A stretch of DNA of 64,000 nt from Allolobophora icterica (taxonomy: Eukaryota; Annelida; Clitellata; Crassiclitellata; Lumbricidae): contig OY744605.1 in the NCBI GenBank assembly GCA_963556255.1, positions 73,441,780-73,505,779 on the forward strand. Direction: 5' to 3'. The position numbers and the translations under genes were made by a program. Every line of letters starts with the position of its first letter. Position 1 is the first letter of the stretch. Below the pieces are notes generated by a model. The model did not search any database. It saw only the letters and a list, made by a program, of their open reading frames with translations, and was not told the DNA's origin. Positions 1-48,366 of the stretch are shown here, piece after piece.

Positions 1-455
1 CAAACTGGCGGAAATCTTTTGGGAGTTCATTACAAACAGCCGGTGCAGGACAGACTAAGGAGCGGTTGCAGAATTTCAGACAGAAGGAGACTAGAGCTCG
101 AGATAGAGAATGATACGAACGATGATGAGCGAATAGACCTGGGTGGTTGGATGGTGAATAGCTGGCGAATATAAGAGGGTAGAAAGGTTTGAAGGGCGTT
201 GCAGGTAAGAGATACAATTTTGTGGTGGATGCGTTGAGGGACTTTTAGCCTGTGAAATGATCTAAGAACAGGGGTTATGTGGTGGTGGTATTTGGGAGTT
301 TTGGTGATTGCGCGGGCGGGAATATTTTAGACTGTTTGGAGGCTTTTTATTTGAGAAGAGTCGATGTGGTAGAAAAGGGAATTACAGTAGTCGAGTTTGG
401 AATGGACAACTGAGGTGGATATTGTGCAGGCATTACTTGTCGTGACCCACTATTT
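1..455 (-). mobile_element. LINE reverse-transcriptase C-terminal fragment
   Basis: Minus-strand translation reads VVHSKLDYCNSLFYHI, then ARAITKTPK, HHITPVLRSFHRLKVPQR and SLTCNALQTFLPSYIRQL, the usual end of a CR1/L2/jockey-like RT ORF, with stops and frame breaks. Truncated by the window edge. A related stretch in the opposite orientation is at 10990-11160. Confidence 0.75.
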
Positions 456-701
456 CATTCAGACCTTAGCAAGATGCCATTTTGGTACCCACCAAACATA
501 TCTCTGTGCCTTACGATCAGCCTTTGTATAAAATACAGTAACAACAGTGAAAGACGAAAACACGGAGGAGTTGCGATCGTTTCTGCGTCTGCCCGGGTCT
601 CGTCGTCAACCTCCTCCACTGCATCAAACTCGACCCCAGTCGCGAGATTAACGAGGCAACGTTCAGCGTCCAAGAAGCCCTCGACGTCTACGATACCACT
701 C

Positions 702-953
702 CTAAATCGAGACAGAGAGGACCGCCATTCTCCTCATCCTCAACCGTATCCTCAGCACCATCATCCTCATAAACCACATCTTCATTCTCATCCTCGTCCT
801 AGTCCTCATCCTCAGCATCCTCATCCCAAGCATCCTCATCCTAAGCATCCTCATCCTAAGCATCCTCATGATCATCACCCTCGGCATCGTCATCATCAGC
901 ATCCTCATCCTCAGCATTCTCTTCCTCACCCTCAGCATCGTCCTCCTCCTACT

Positions 954-1038
<85 letters not shown>

Positions 1039-1203
1039 TTTTTTTTTTTAATTCCCGAGGTAGTAAAGATCCCTCGGGCTGTAAAGGAAGATTAAAAACA
1101 GTTTATTGGTTCTCGTCTCCGACTTCGTGCCCAAAAGTGCCTCTGAATGCAACGCCATTGAACCGTTGCGTGCAAACTGACAAACGCTGGAACAGGTGCA
1201 TGC

Positions 1204-1280
<77 letters not shown>

Positions 1281-1290
1281 GTATTACGCA
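702..1290. repeat. Simple repeats: CATCCT-like tract and two ATT tracts
   Basis: 720-950 is a degenerate pyrimidine-rich CATCCT/CCTCAT minisatellite. 951-1037 and 1204-1280 are ATT trinucleotide runs, the first ending in poly-T. No gene. Confidence 0.9.
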
Positions 1291-1348
1291 TACCCATTAC
1301 ACATCTTTATTATTCGAATTTTTTGAGTATTATTATTATTATTACTAG

Positions 1349-4300
1349 AGTATTTGCCTGTCACAGGAAGCGTTGAAAAAGATAAAGAATGAATTGATCG
1401 GAAAAGAAAAGGATTTATTTATTGGAATGCTTGATTATAAGTCACACTGCGAGTGAAATTGCCTTGACGGTCGGTTTTCTTGATGAGAACTTTGATGTTG
1501 TCTCCGGTGATAATGCGCATCAGTCTCACGTCTTTGCCTGTGACCAATCGATGTTTAGGCTAATCAGTCTTCGCCTCGTCCTTGCTCCTCCTCCCCTCCC
1601 CCTCCCTTTCAAATCGTGTGCCATATTGAGGGAGTGGAGCCGAAAGGGATGGAGGGAGGAATGGAGGCAGTGAGAGAGGGAGAGGAATGGAGGGAGCGAG
1701 TGAGACGGAGCGAGATGAAGGGCCTTAGGGAGGTCGGCCAACGGCCTCTCACGCATGCTTAGCAGTGCCCGTGTGCCTGCATCGGCATGCAGGCCTTAGG
1801 GAGGTCGGCTAACGGCCTCTCGGGCATGTTTAACAGAATCAGTTACATTCCATACATTCCACAGCGTTTTTGTAGGATACACAGATCTGGGAAACTATAG
1901 AAGAGATTATTTTAACGCCCGAGATAAAAATAATCCTTCCGGCTCTTAGAGACTATCCGAAGAGCTTGGTCGTTCTGGAGTATAACCGCAGACCTCTAGT
2001 GTCTACATCTAATTTTTTATTTTGTCTTGAGACTTGACATGTTTGGTTACGTGGGAACCAAAAGAATATTATTCTGCAATGTGTGTTATATTGGTTTAAA
2101 AAATTTCTATTGGGCTTCCTTTGTAGCGAACTACTGGTGAAAATCGGCGACGGCCCGCGAAATTCTGTCTGGCAGATCTGATGTCTTCACTCGATGGAAC
2201 ACAAATCGATCCAGGAGAGACACCGAATATCCAGTGGACCGACACTCGAGCAGCAGGTAGGCCTAAATTTGAGTTTGTATGAAAATTTGCCATGAATCCA
2301 GTAGAGCGGTTGACGATATAGGGCCTACTGAGTAGCTGAGTCAGGGTCAGTATATTAATCAGTCAGGATCAGGATTTATTTACATAATCTTTATTCTGCC
2401 AATGTGTATTAAAACGCATGTTTATTTTAGCCGGAATTATGACGCTTAAGTAGTGCTCGACTTTGTATGGGTGTGATCGGTAGTGTGGCGGTTAACGTGG
2501 TGGACTATCAATGGAGAGATCTTGGGTTCAGATCCCCGCCAGGGCAAACAAATTGATGCAAGATTTCTCCTCCACCTGCGTCCTTGGCCTATTCAGATAT
2601 CAATAAGTTCACTATCGTTGGGAAGATGAGATGGGGAGGCAAAGGACTAGCCACCCTCCCTCATATGCGGAGGATAAGAAAATGAGGTCCTAACTTCATG
2701 CCCATGGTTGCTTCAGGACAAGCTTAAGGGACTGCTCTTCTTCTTATTCTTTTTTGCGTTCTTTACCATATCATGGGTTTCATTTAGTTTCATTGGTAGG
2801 CCCTATAATTCGTTCCATGTTATTAGGTTTCATTAGGCATTTCTATGTTTCATTGGGTGTCATTGGATTTCAGTGTGTGTCAAAACAAAACCGTCACTGT
2901 TACTTGGGCCTATTAGGAGATTCGCACACTGGAGATTGAAACAAGTTTAAATTTATCGAATTTCTTATAATGTTGAATATGCACATATATACTGTAGCTG
3001 ACTGACAGAATCGTAGATTATCACTACCAATCCAGCATCGCGATTAACTAGTTATTATTTACCTTTGCTAACCTCCCCAACTTGATTCTTGCTGTTGACT
3101 CGTACTTGGATTGTCCCAGAAGAATGTCTCTTCGCAGTTTGCACTGCTCGTAGAACTTTGGCGTTCCACATTCGAACTCGTTGAGAGTTCAGTTCAAAGT
3201 TCACTTCTTGTCGAACCAGATCCCAGATCGATGATCGCTGCCTTCGATCGACGATTATTTCGCACGTTCTTGTCACTGTCACTTCGTAAAACTCGCAACT
3301 GTCCTTGAAGGTACTAAACCTTCACTTCTTGTTGAAGTATAATAATAATCCCAAATCGAAGATCGCTGCCCTCGATCGACGATAATTTTGGGCTTCAGAA
3401 AGCCAGATAACGGTTGCATCACCTGGAAAAATGCCAGTCTGCGTTTTTAGACCTACACATTACAATCCTTGCGATGTTTAATCTACTAAAAACTACTTAA
3501 GTAAGGCGCTATATAAATGTATACAACATCATCTTGTCGATTAATTTTGCACAGGCCAGAGAATTCCGGCAGTTTTGGCACCGTCCAACTGGTCGCCATG
3601 GCAGCTCTGTCGCTGATGGACCACTGTGACGTCAGTTTCAGAGAATATGGCTTGGTCACTACTGAGACACTGTAAGAACTGTAGGACATCGGTGGACAGG
3701 ACATAGGACATGCCGATAGGATAGGATATAGGACATAAGCTGGACATCGATAGCCATTGCACGACTAGTTCTTACGGTGTGTCGGTATGGGACTGCCACT
3801 CCTGACACCGGTCTCGGTGACATCTGACATGGCGCGCTGTTCGAGTTATCCCCGGCATCTGTATCTGCACCGCCAACGACTGGCAAAATGTCAATTCTCT
3901 TCCAAGTCTCGGGAAGCAGGTACGTTTGAGTTTTCATTATGACTTTCCACGAATTCAACAAATAGTTAAGTTGCTGATGAAATCGTCTTGAATCATGATG
4001 TTTTAGTTACTACATGGGAACCAAAATAATATGTTCAGGTAAAGTGTGTTCTATTGGTAAAATGAAATGTCTATTGGGCTTCGTTTGTAGCGAACTACTT
4101 GCAGTAGGTTAGGCGTGATCTTCGCATAAAGACAATGTAGGCCCTATAAATGCTTATATATAGAAATGGATAGGCCTACAATTTGTTACTAGATAGCAAG
4201 ACTTTTAGTCACAATATCTTATTAGATTTTATTGTATATTTATTAGATTATTGTCATCGGTTTAATTTAGCTTAATTGGATATCATTTATTAGCATCTTA

Positions 4301-5203
4301 TTGGTTTAATTCGATATGGGCTATTATTGGGTTTCATTAGTTATTTTTGGGTTTCACTGTATGTCACAGGGTTTCAATGTGCGTAAAGTTTGCCCCTGCA
4401 AGTCACTAGGTTTTGGGGTAAATAATTGTGGCTTGAATAAAAAAATGAAATGTAACATATTTTTTGTTAATACTGAACACGTTCATGTAATAATCTCTTA
4501 CATAGTTTTCCCAGATCTGTGTGTCCTACGATAAACGCTGTGGAATGTATGGATTGCAACTGATTCTACTAAACATGTCTGAGAGGCCGTTGGCCGACCT
4601 CCCTAAGGCCTGCATGCCCGATGCAGGCACACAGGCGCTGCCAATCTTGCTTGAGAGGCCGTTGGCCGACCTCCCTAAGGCCTTGAGTGAGCGATGTCCT
4701 GCATCGAACATCACTCACTCAATGTGGTACACGATCAGACGGGAGGTTGAGGGGGAGGGGGAGCAAGGATGAGACGAAGACTGATTAGCCTAAACATCGA
4801 TTGGTCACGTGTAATACACGAAAAACAACAATAAAGAGCAAATACTATATTGTTGGTAAATAGTCCTTGAAAAGTTCGTTGTTCCATGAATGATGAAAGT
4901 TTCCAAGAGCGACGATTACGTTTGAATCGTGCGTAACGGAAAGATGGATTGCCCGACAAAGTCAAGAAACTCTCGATCGTCTGAGGTCGCAAAGACGTGA
5001 GACTGATGAGCATAATCACCGGAGACTACATAAAAGTACTCATCAAGAAAAACGACCGTCAAGGTCATTTGCTAAATGATGCTCGAATTTCACTCGCAAT
5101 GTGACTTATACCGGTAATCAAGCATTCCAATAAACAAATTCTTTTCTCTTCCTATCAATCCGTTCATTTTCTTTTTCAACCCGTCACATGACGGGCAAAT
5201 ACT
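1349..5203. mobile_element. Element with long terminal inverted repeats
   Basis: Left end AGTATTTGCCTGTCAC (1349) is mirrored by the right end ...GACGGGCAAATACT (5203). The inverted similarity runs for about 560 bp (left) and 700 bp (right, with an extra block near 4810-4985). It includes paired sub-repeats carrying AGGGAGGTCGGCCAACGGCC at 1727-1830 and 4580-4685. No transposase ORF is visible. The interior has a pair of GATCGCTGCCYTCGATCGACG repeats at 3230 and 3360 and one SINE-like copy. Non-autonomous DNA transposon or fold-back element. Confidence 0.6.
2465..2752 (+). mobile_element. tRNA-derived SINE-like copy 1
   Basis: The head has a B-box-like GGTTCAGATCC and an A-box-like TGGCGGTTAACGTGG, the body TGCAAGATTTCTCC, and the end GGGACTGCTCTTCTTCTT. 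The upstream part 2050-2465 is also shared with 5560-5920, so the repeated unit is larger or co-duplicated. Confidence 0.6.
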
Positions 5204-5559
5204 TTAGTTGTTTTGATATTCTACATGTCCATTATAGCCACTCTACAGAAGTTAGATGATAAATTCTGACCATGTTTCTACTACTGGATCACTGGATCCT
5301 TTCATCTAAGGCTACTTGACAGCTTCTGTAGTGGGTTTCGTATTTCGCAGACTTGGGGCCAGAACCTGGCAGCATTGGATTGCATGGACCCATTAAGGCT
5401 GCTCTGATAGGAGTTAACAAATTTACCCAGAACTCCACGCGTTGATTCAGTAAGCATCAGATGAGCGGGTGCAGCCCAAATACATCCCCGAATACACGAT
5501 CAAAGCCTTTGCAAGCACACCGCATAAAATCCAATAAGGACACATACTTTTAAAACGAA

Positions 5560-6192
5560 AATTGGCGACGACCGGATGTGTCGCCTGCGAAATTCTGTCT
5601 GGCAGAACGGATGTCTTCACTCGATAACAAAACAAATCGAGCCAGGAGAGACACCGAATATGCAGCTGACCGATTCTCGCAGAAGCAGGTAGGCCTAACT
5701 TTGAGTTTATATGAAAATTTGCGACAAATCCAGTAGAGCGGCTGCTGATGAAATCTTAAGGTATTTTGACGACAGGGGGCCTGCTGAGTAGCTGTGTCAG
5801 GGTCAGTATGTAAATCAGACTCAGGATCAGGATTTATTTACATAATCGTTATTCTGCCATTGTGTATTAAAACGCATGTTTATTTCAGGCGGAATTATGA
5901 CGCTCGAGTTTGTATGGGTGTGCTCGGTAGTGTGGTAGTTAGCGTGGCGGACTGTTAATCGAGAGATCTGGGGTTCAGATTCCCGCCAGGGCAGAAATTT
6001 GATGCAAGATTTCTCCACCTGCGTCCCTAGCCTACTCATATTCCAATGAGTAGACTGACCGTACACTATTGTTGGGAAGACGAGACGGCGAGGCAGAGGA
6101 CTGTCCATCAGCTCTCATATGAGGAGGATAAGAAAATGAAGTCGCTGACACTTCATGTTCATGGTTGTCTCAGGGCAAGCTTAAGGGACTGC
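5560..6192 (+). mobile_element. SINE-like copy 2 with shared upstream block
   Basis: 5915-6192 matches copy 1 (B-box-like GGTTCAGATTCC, body and TTAAGGGACTGCTCTTC tail). 5560-5915 matches 2140-2465. Its 3' tail runs straight into the giant TTC tract. Confidence 0.6.
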
Positions 6193-6290
6193 TCTTCTTC
6201 TTCTTCTTCTTCTTCTTCTTCTTCTTCTTCTTCTTCTTCTTCTTCTTCTTCTTCTCCTCCTCCTCCTCCTCCTCCTGCTCCTCTTCTTCT

Positions 6291-6322
<32 letters not shown>

Positions 6323-6878
6323 TTCTTCTTCTCCTCCTCCTCCTCCTCCTCCTCCTGCTCCTCTTCTTCTTCTTCTTCTTCCTCTTCCTCCTCTTCTTCT
6401 TCTTCTTCTTCTTCTTCTTCTTCTTCTTCTTCTTCTTCTTCTTCTTCTTCTTCTTCTTCTTCTTCTTCTTCTTCTTCTTCTTCTTCTTCTTCTTCTTCTT
6501 CTTCTTCTTCTTCTTCTTCTTCTTCTTCTTCTTCTTCTTCTTCTTCTTCTTCTTCTTCTTCTTCTTCTTCTTCTTCTTCTTCTTCTTCTTCTTCTTCTTC
6601 TTCTTCTTCTTCTTCTTCTTCTTCTTCTTCTTCTTCTTCTTCTTCTTCTTCTTCTTCTTCTTCTTCTTCTTCTTCTTCTTCTTCTTCTTCTTCTTCTTCT
6701 TCTTCTTCTTCTTCTTCTTCTTCTTCTTCTTCTTCTTCTTCTTCTTCTTCTTCTTCTTCTTCTTCTTCTTCTTCTTCTTCTTCTTCTTCTTCTTCTTCTT
6801 CTTCTTCTTCTTCTTCTTCTTCTTCTTCTTCTTCTTCTTCTTCTTCTTCTTCTTCTTCTTCTTCTTCTTCTTCTTCTT

Positions 6879-6908
<30 letters not shown>
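6193..6908 (+). repeat. Giant (TTC)n microsatellite
   Basis: About 715 bp of TTC, interrupted by CCT runs near 6254-6277 and 6330-6360. Uninterrupted from about 6390 to 6907. Begins at the 3' tail of a SINE-like copy. Long open frames here are artefacts. Confidence 0.97.
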
Positions 6909-6909
<1 letters not shown>

Positions 6910-7360
6910 AGCTCTTGTTCTTTTTTTCGTGTTCTTCTTGTTCTTCTACTTTTTGTTCTTTTTGTTCTTTCTGTTCTTTTCTTGTTCTTGCTATTCTTGT
7001 TCTTCTTCTTCTATGGCGCTTTGAGACATAAGAATCAAAATCTGTCTGGGATGTTATCATTTAAAAAGAAAATGTTCTAGTCGGTGTCAATGCGTAGGCC
7101 TGTGTTTAATTTTTACCTGGATGTATGTGTTGTCACAATCTGTAAGTGTTGTGTTGTTGTGAAAGCAGGTTTTTTAAAATCTATCTCATCGGCAGAATGA
7201 AGAAGTTCTTCACGTGATTGATCGCAATTCCAGTCAGGACCGTCTAAGGCGAACCACCTGATCGAGTCTCGTAGAACCAGTTACGTTTGAGGTTTCTTGT
7301 GGACGAATCCAACAAGCAGGTAAGTTGCTGATTTTCGCTGGGTCGGAAATTGGTTCTGGA
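6909..7360. other. No gene seen
   Basis: T-rich degenerate extension of the TTC tract to about 7015, then unique-looking sequence without coding or repeat signal that I can identify. Confidence 0.5.
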
Positions 7361-7488
7361 TTTCTGCTCCACCTGCGCACCCTTGTTAACTTAGCTATAT
7401 TGAGTACTCTTACGATCGGTTGGAAGTTGAGACAATAAGGGAGAGTACTGACCACCTGCTCTCATATGCCGAGGTTAAGAAAATGCGC
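7361..7488 (+). mobile_element. SINE-like body fragment
   Basis: Matches the SINE-like copies from TTTCTGCTCCACCTGCG to the CTCATATGCCGAGG and AAGAAAATG segment. The head and tail are missing. Confidence 0.45.
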
Positions 7489-7493
7489 TAACC

Positions 7494-7921
7494 TGCGTCT
7501 ACACCATGGAAACCTTGGAGCAAATGCTCCTTCCAAGAAATAGAGAGGATCTGTTAGTGTGTAAGCCATCATTAACTTGGTTCATTCTATGGGTCTTCCT
7601 TGAATATTTGTCCGTCAAAACTGCTTACACTTAGAATGGCTGCAGGCATTGAGTTTGACCATATGATAAAATTTTCATTAACATTTTCATTTAGAGTTTT
7701 AGACAATGGACTATGCCCTCACGGCCAGTTAATTAAGATTGAATTGTTTGTTGCAAGTAACTGTGTTGGCTTGTAAAGTTATTGCACTCAAACACTGTAA
7801 AAAAAATTCTCTTAATGTTTTTCCAATTTACTGCTTTGGAATTTGCAATCTGGTGGCCGGGGAGGGAAAGGGGAGCTGAGGGGAAATTGCTCCAATGACT
7901 TTGAGGGGATAGACGCCCCTG
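7494..7921. mobile_element. hAT-like element related to 10034-10190
   Basis: Starts GCGTCTACACCATGGAAACC and ends ATAGACGCCCCTG, the termini of the 157-bp element at 10034, with a longer interior. The left tip is degraded and no clean target duplication is seen. Confidence 0.45.
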
Positions 7922-8936
7922 CATATTTCTACGCACTAGGCCATATATATACCATCATAAGGAGAATAAATAGAAACCCAAAGACCTAAATGCCTTTTAA
8001 TCCAATTGCTGGCAGAGTCGACTGCATACTGTTTGCCCACTTGATATTTCAGAAATGCAACAAGACAAGTCTATAAAGATCGTAACTAACCGCATCTATA
8101 CATTGGAAGCAGCCTAAAACAGCAAAGCCGAGCTCAAAGAAGACAGCTGGACTGGAGGAGGAAGAGTAAAAGTGACATAACTTTGATTCTGTTTGAAATA
8201 TTTAGGTGAAATTGGCTGTTATACGTAAATATGAATTGCATTTCGGCCAGTAAAATTTGATTTACAAATACTTACTTTTGGCCGAAATATTAGCAAAACA
8301 CTGTAGGGGTTACTTTTTTTGGCCCACCCTGTATATCGTTTTTTCGATCTGAGAAACTGAATAAAGATCGCATTGATATATGAAATGGTCACAAAACCAT
8401 GTACGATTGAACAGATTCCTCTGCCATTACGAAACATAAGGCGCTGGGTACTATTAGAACCAAAATCCAGACGTCAGCCAAGCAAAACTTGTAAGTTGGA
8501 GATCTTTGAGACGATGACTCCGTAGGGACCTTCTGCAAATCCTTCATGCGCAATTGTTCACCACCGTCGACTAATGAGGTGAATCGTTACGTAGTTGTGC
8601 TTAATTAAATATAAAACTAAAAATCAGCTTAAAATCAGGAGAAAGTTTAACGGTCTCGACGCTACAATAATATGTCACTAAACCGAACTAGACATCATCC
8701 TTAGCTCCTTAGACGGCTGTATACGAATGCAAGATAAGTAAATGCTCGAGCCCGCAACCGTCTTATCACAGACCCTAGGCGTTAACAACGTAACCACGAT
8801 GCCGTACTGATACTGATAGTTCTATGTGCGGGCGTCACTATATCTGTGTAACTATACATCGTCTTTTCGATATATGTTATGAATCTGAAGTTTTATATCG
8901 CGCCATTTTGAGGTGCTTTCCACGGCACTGGCGTGT
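7922..8936. other. 3' flank of gene A, nothing recognised
   Basis: No ORF with domain features, no RNA gene and no canonical AATAAA on the minus strand close to the stop. 8315-8335 ends in GGCCCACCCTGTA, possibly an end of a mobile element. Confidence 0.4.
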
Positions 8937-45639
<36,703 letters not shown>

Positions 45640-45837
45640 CTCAAATATATTCCAATTTCAGAAGCTGATTCCTTCGTTAGAAGATGTTCTACTCTTCCTT
45701 AGTGCAGTGACAACGCTGAATAAAACAGCTATAGTTTAAGATCTTCTTGTGGACTGGTTGCACGTGGAACAACGCATATAAAAATTTCGCTCTGGATAGT
45801 GTATGAAAATGACAGATAATGGGCTAACAATTGACTT

Positions 45838-46101
45838 TTGAAGGCTGAGAGTACAGAGACACGTGTACGAACAAGTAAACGAAAGCCTTTCATCCATTCT
45901 CCTCCCTACTTCTTACGCCATCAAGTCACGGCTACAGAACATATTCACGCAATCGAAAATGCACTCAGCGAAGCGCGTTTTGTTCGATGGTGCAAAGTGC
46001 CTCACATTAGGGGCGATATCATTGACCAGTCTTACTTAAACAGCAACGACAATCTTATATCGATTCCAAAGAGAAAAGGCTTCTTTGGCTGCAAAAAAGG
46101 T
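45838..46101 (+). other. Possible plus-strand exon
   Basis: Open frame with AENALSEARFVRWCKVPHIR-like content (first residue read as E before NALSE), ending at donor AAAAAAG|GTAACA. No family recognised; may be coincidence. It lies in the gap upstream of gene A in divergent orientation. Confidence 0.2.
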
Positions 46102-46464
46102 AACACTTCCTATTCCGCACGTACTGCAGATCCAGAGCAATCAACTGCCACCTGTCGATGGATCGAAGATTACTGATGGCTCATACGTCACCTGCCAGAA
46201 GGAGATTCGCCTCGCTGCGAGTCTATGTAAACAACCGTTGCTTTCAATAACCTCGTTTAGATGTAATGTAAAGTCAGACAAGTTTGCGCAATGCAACCAC
46301 AGCTTATAATAGTTCTTAAAAGCTCTATATAAATGTTCGTGCATGCTTGTATAGTTACGTGTAACGTATATATGTACGTCCATACATACATATACAGTAT
46401 GCACACATACACACATATGTTATCACATGTACACAAAACATCCGGTGCTCTGCTGAGCAGGGCT

Positions 46465-46589
46465 CCGTCTGACATACTGGTGTCAATAAGTCAAACATGC
46501 TATGAGACTTCAGACTTGGATGTCTTGAAATCGGTTCAGCCAGAATTTATATGCCTGGCAACAAGACAAGCGCGAGCTATGACTAACAG
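46465..46589 (+). other. Possible plus-strand exon
   Basis: Flanked by GAGCAG| and CAG|GTAAGC. One frame is open: SDILVSISQTCYETSDLDV and on to ARAMTNR. No family recognised. Confidence 0.2.
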
Positions 46590-46620
46590 GTAAGCAATAG
46601 CGACAGTATTTCCAGGTTGG

Positions 46621-46850
46621 GAAGTGAAGCGTGATGTTCCGGGTCTTGGCAGTGCTTCTGGATGAAGACCTATCTATGGACGAGCAGTGTCAATTCTCTC
46701 TGCAGGTCCTAATTTTGTTAAATGCGTCGGATTCGAGTCGTATGGCGAAATGCATCTTTCGACGCCGCTACGACTCTCGTTCACTCTTTCATTCTGACGC
46801 GTCTGGACTACTGCAACTCTCTTCGCAGGCCAACCGAAACTCCGTTTAAA
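46621..46850 (+). mobile_element. LINE reverse-transcriptase fragment, frameshifted
   Basis: Reads VLLDEDLSMDEQCQ in one frame, then RRIRVVWRNASFDAATTLVH and SFILTRLDYCNSL in another: the C-terminal part of a non-LTR RT. Decayed, about 1 kb upstream of the gene A start codon. Confidence 0.75.
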
Positions 46851-47544
46851 GATAAAGCAATTATGGAGTTGACTTTAATCCGGATGACTTCTGAACAGCT
46901 AGCCAAACTAAAATACTGATTATTCTGTCGCTTAAATGACCTAATGATGACAATCGGACGCATTTCGCGCTTAGAAGCAGCTTAGAGAAGCAGCGACCAT
47001 ACCTTATAGGCATAGTTCGGGAATTCGTGACTTTCGGTTTTAAAATTCGTAAAAATTCGCGAATTTTTGGTCTATTTTAAAATTCGTAAAAATTCGTAAA
47101 AATTCGTTGGGCCATTGTTGGGCCTTTTTACATTGACAGTGGCGTTTTGCGGAAACAGCCCAAGCAACAACAAATGTGATGACGTCATGATTTGTTGTGT
47201 TAAGTTTCTGTTTAGAATTTAATGTAAAATTCAATATAAAAGTTTATTACGTAACGAGTTAATTTAGTTAAAATCTAATTCACTCCACATTCAACTGCAT
47301 TGTATGTGTAATTGTGTATGGCCATTTGCATAGCACCTTACAAGAACATAGCGAAGATCTTCCTCATGAGAAGATCCTCGATGGTCTACGCCGCGCCAGA
47401 CTACATCAGATGGCTCAACCAGGTTATCTGATTAGTAACTTCGATTGTCCCGGTGGCTAATGAGCCATCTATGTTTCTTGCCAGCCTAGACGATGGTCGT
47501 CGCCTTCGTCGACCCGTGCAGACCTGCTGGTCCCGCCCTTCCGT

Positions 47545-47770
47545 ACTAGTATGCGGGCATATCGTGCTTTCTATTCAAGATTTCCTCAAACAACAACCAA
47601 TGTAATTTACAGCAGATTTTTACCTTGTTGCATTAGTGTAGTTAACATGTTACCAGAAAATGACTCATCTATATATAGCGGCTTAACATCTAAGAACAAC
47701 AATAACATAGTCGATGAGACAAATAGTAGAATAAAAAAAGCAATTCCAAAGTTGCGAGTGGCATCGTCTA
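47545..47770 (+). mobile_element. Possible LINE 3'-end fragment
   Basis: Frame reading AFYSRFPQTTTNVIYSRFLP and SVVNMLPEN resembles the end of an RT ORF. Weak. Lies just downstream of gene B. Confidence 0.3.
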
Positions 47771-48118
47771 ACTGAACACGTGAGTCATCCGGTTTGAAAG
47801 ACTTAAGCCATTCAAATGTCCTAAATTGCTGTCGAGTGCCCATTAGTAGGAATTCAGACTTCGATCGGTAAAGCTTCATAGACGAATGTAAGGATTCAGG
47901 ATCAGTAAATGCTCGAACTCACAATCGTCTGGTTACCGATCCTGCGTGCTACAGAATAGACGGCCGTGGTAAAGGTCTAACTCAATCAGTACCATTCCTA
48001 TTTCAAAGTACGGGCGTAAATGCAGATAATTATGTATGTACTATTTGCTATAGCGTACACGTGAATGTTCACTCTGCGCCATATGAGACGTTTCCACAGA
48101 ACTGATGGGTTTAAAGAC

Positions 48119-48366
48119 TTAATTTAGATCTGGGGAAATTCTTGGACTTCGATGACGTCGCCAGAATGCCCGGATGTTCTTCTTCAAGAACGGAATGGAT
48201 TGTGTGAGCATTGGTAAATCGACGATGAGTAAGAGCAGGAGGAGAGCAGATACAACGACTCCCGACGCCCAACCGATGACGTTCGAGTAGGAAGCCTCTC
48301 TAACCGGCAGCAGGTCTTCCACGCTGTTCACGTTCGTTACTAAAACAGTCGAAAATTTATCAAGCG
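48119..48366 (-). CDS. Gene B last exon: transmembrane helix, tail, stop
   Basis: 248 nt, acceptor AAAGTAG. Membrane span VIGWASGVVVSALLLLLLIV, tail with FWRRHRSPRIS, stop TAA. Nine nt shorter than gene A, at the C-terminal end. Confidence 0.78.

Noticed and set aside
474..1376. 300-codon frame with HPHP and poly-Ile/Tyr
   Set aside because: Low-complexity CATCCT and ATT tracts, with no homology or splice structure.
2480..2550. tRNA gene
   Set aside because: A B-box-like word is present, but it is the head of a repeated SINE-like unit and I see no consistent cloverleaf.
6046..7080. Long poly-Ser/Phe/Leu/Arg frames
   Set aside because: Trivial translation of the TTC microsatellite.
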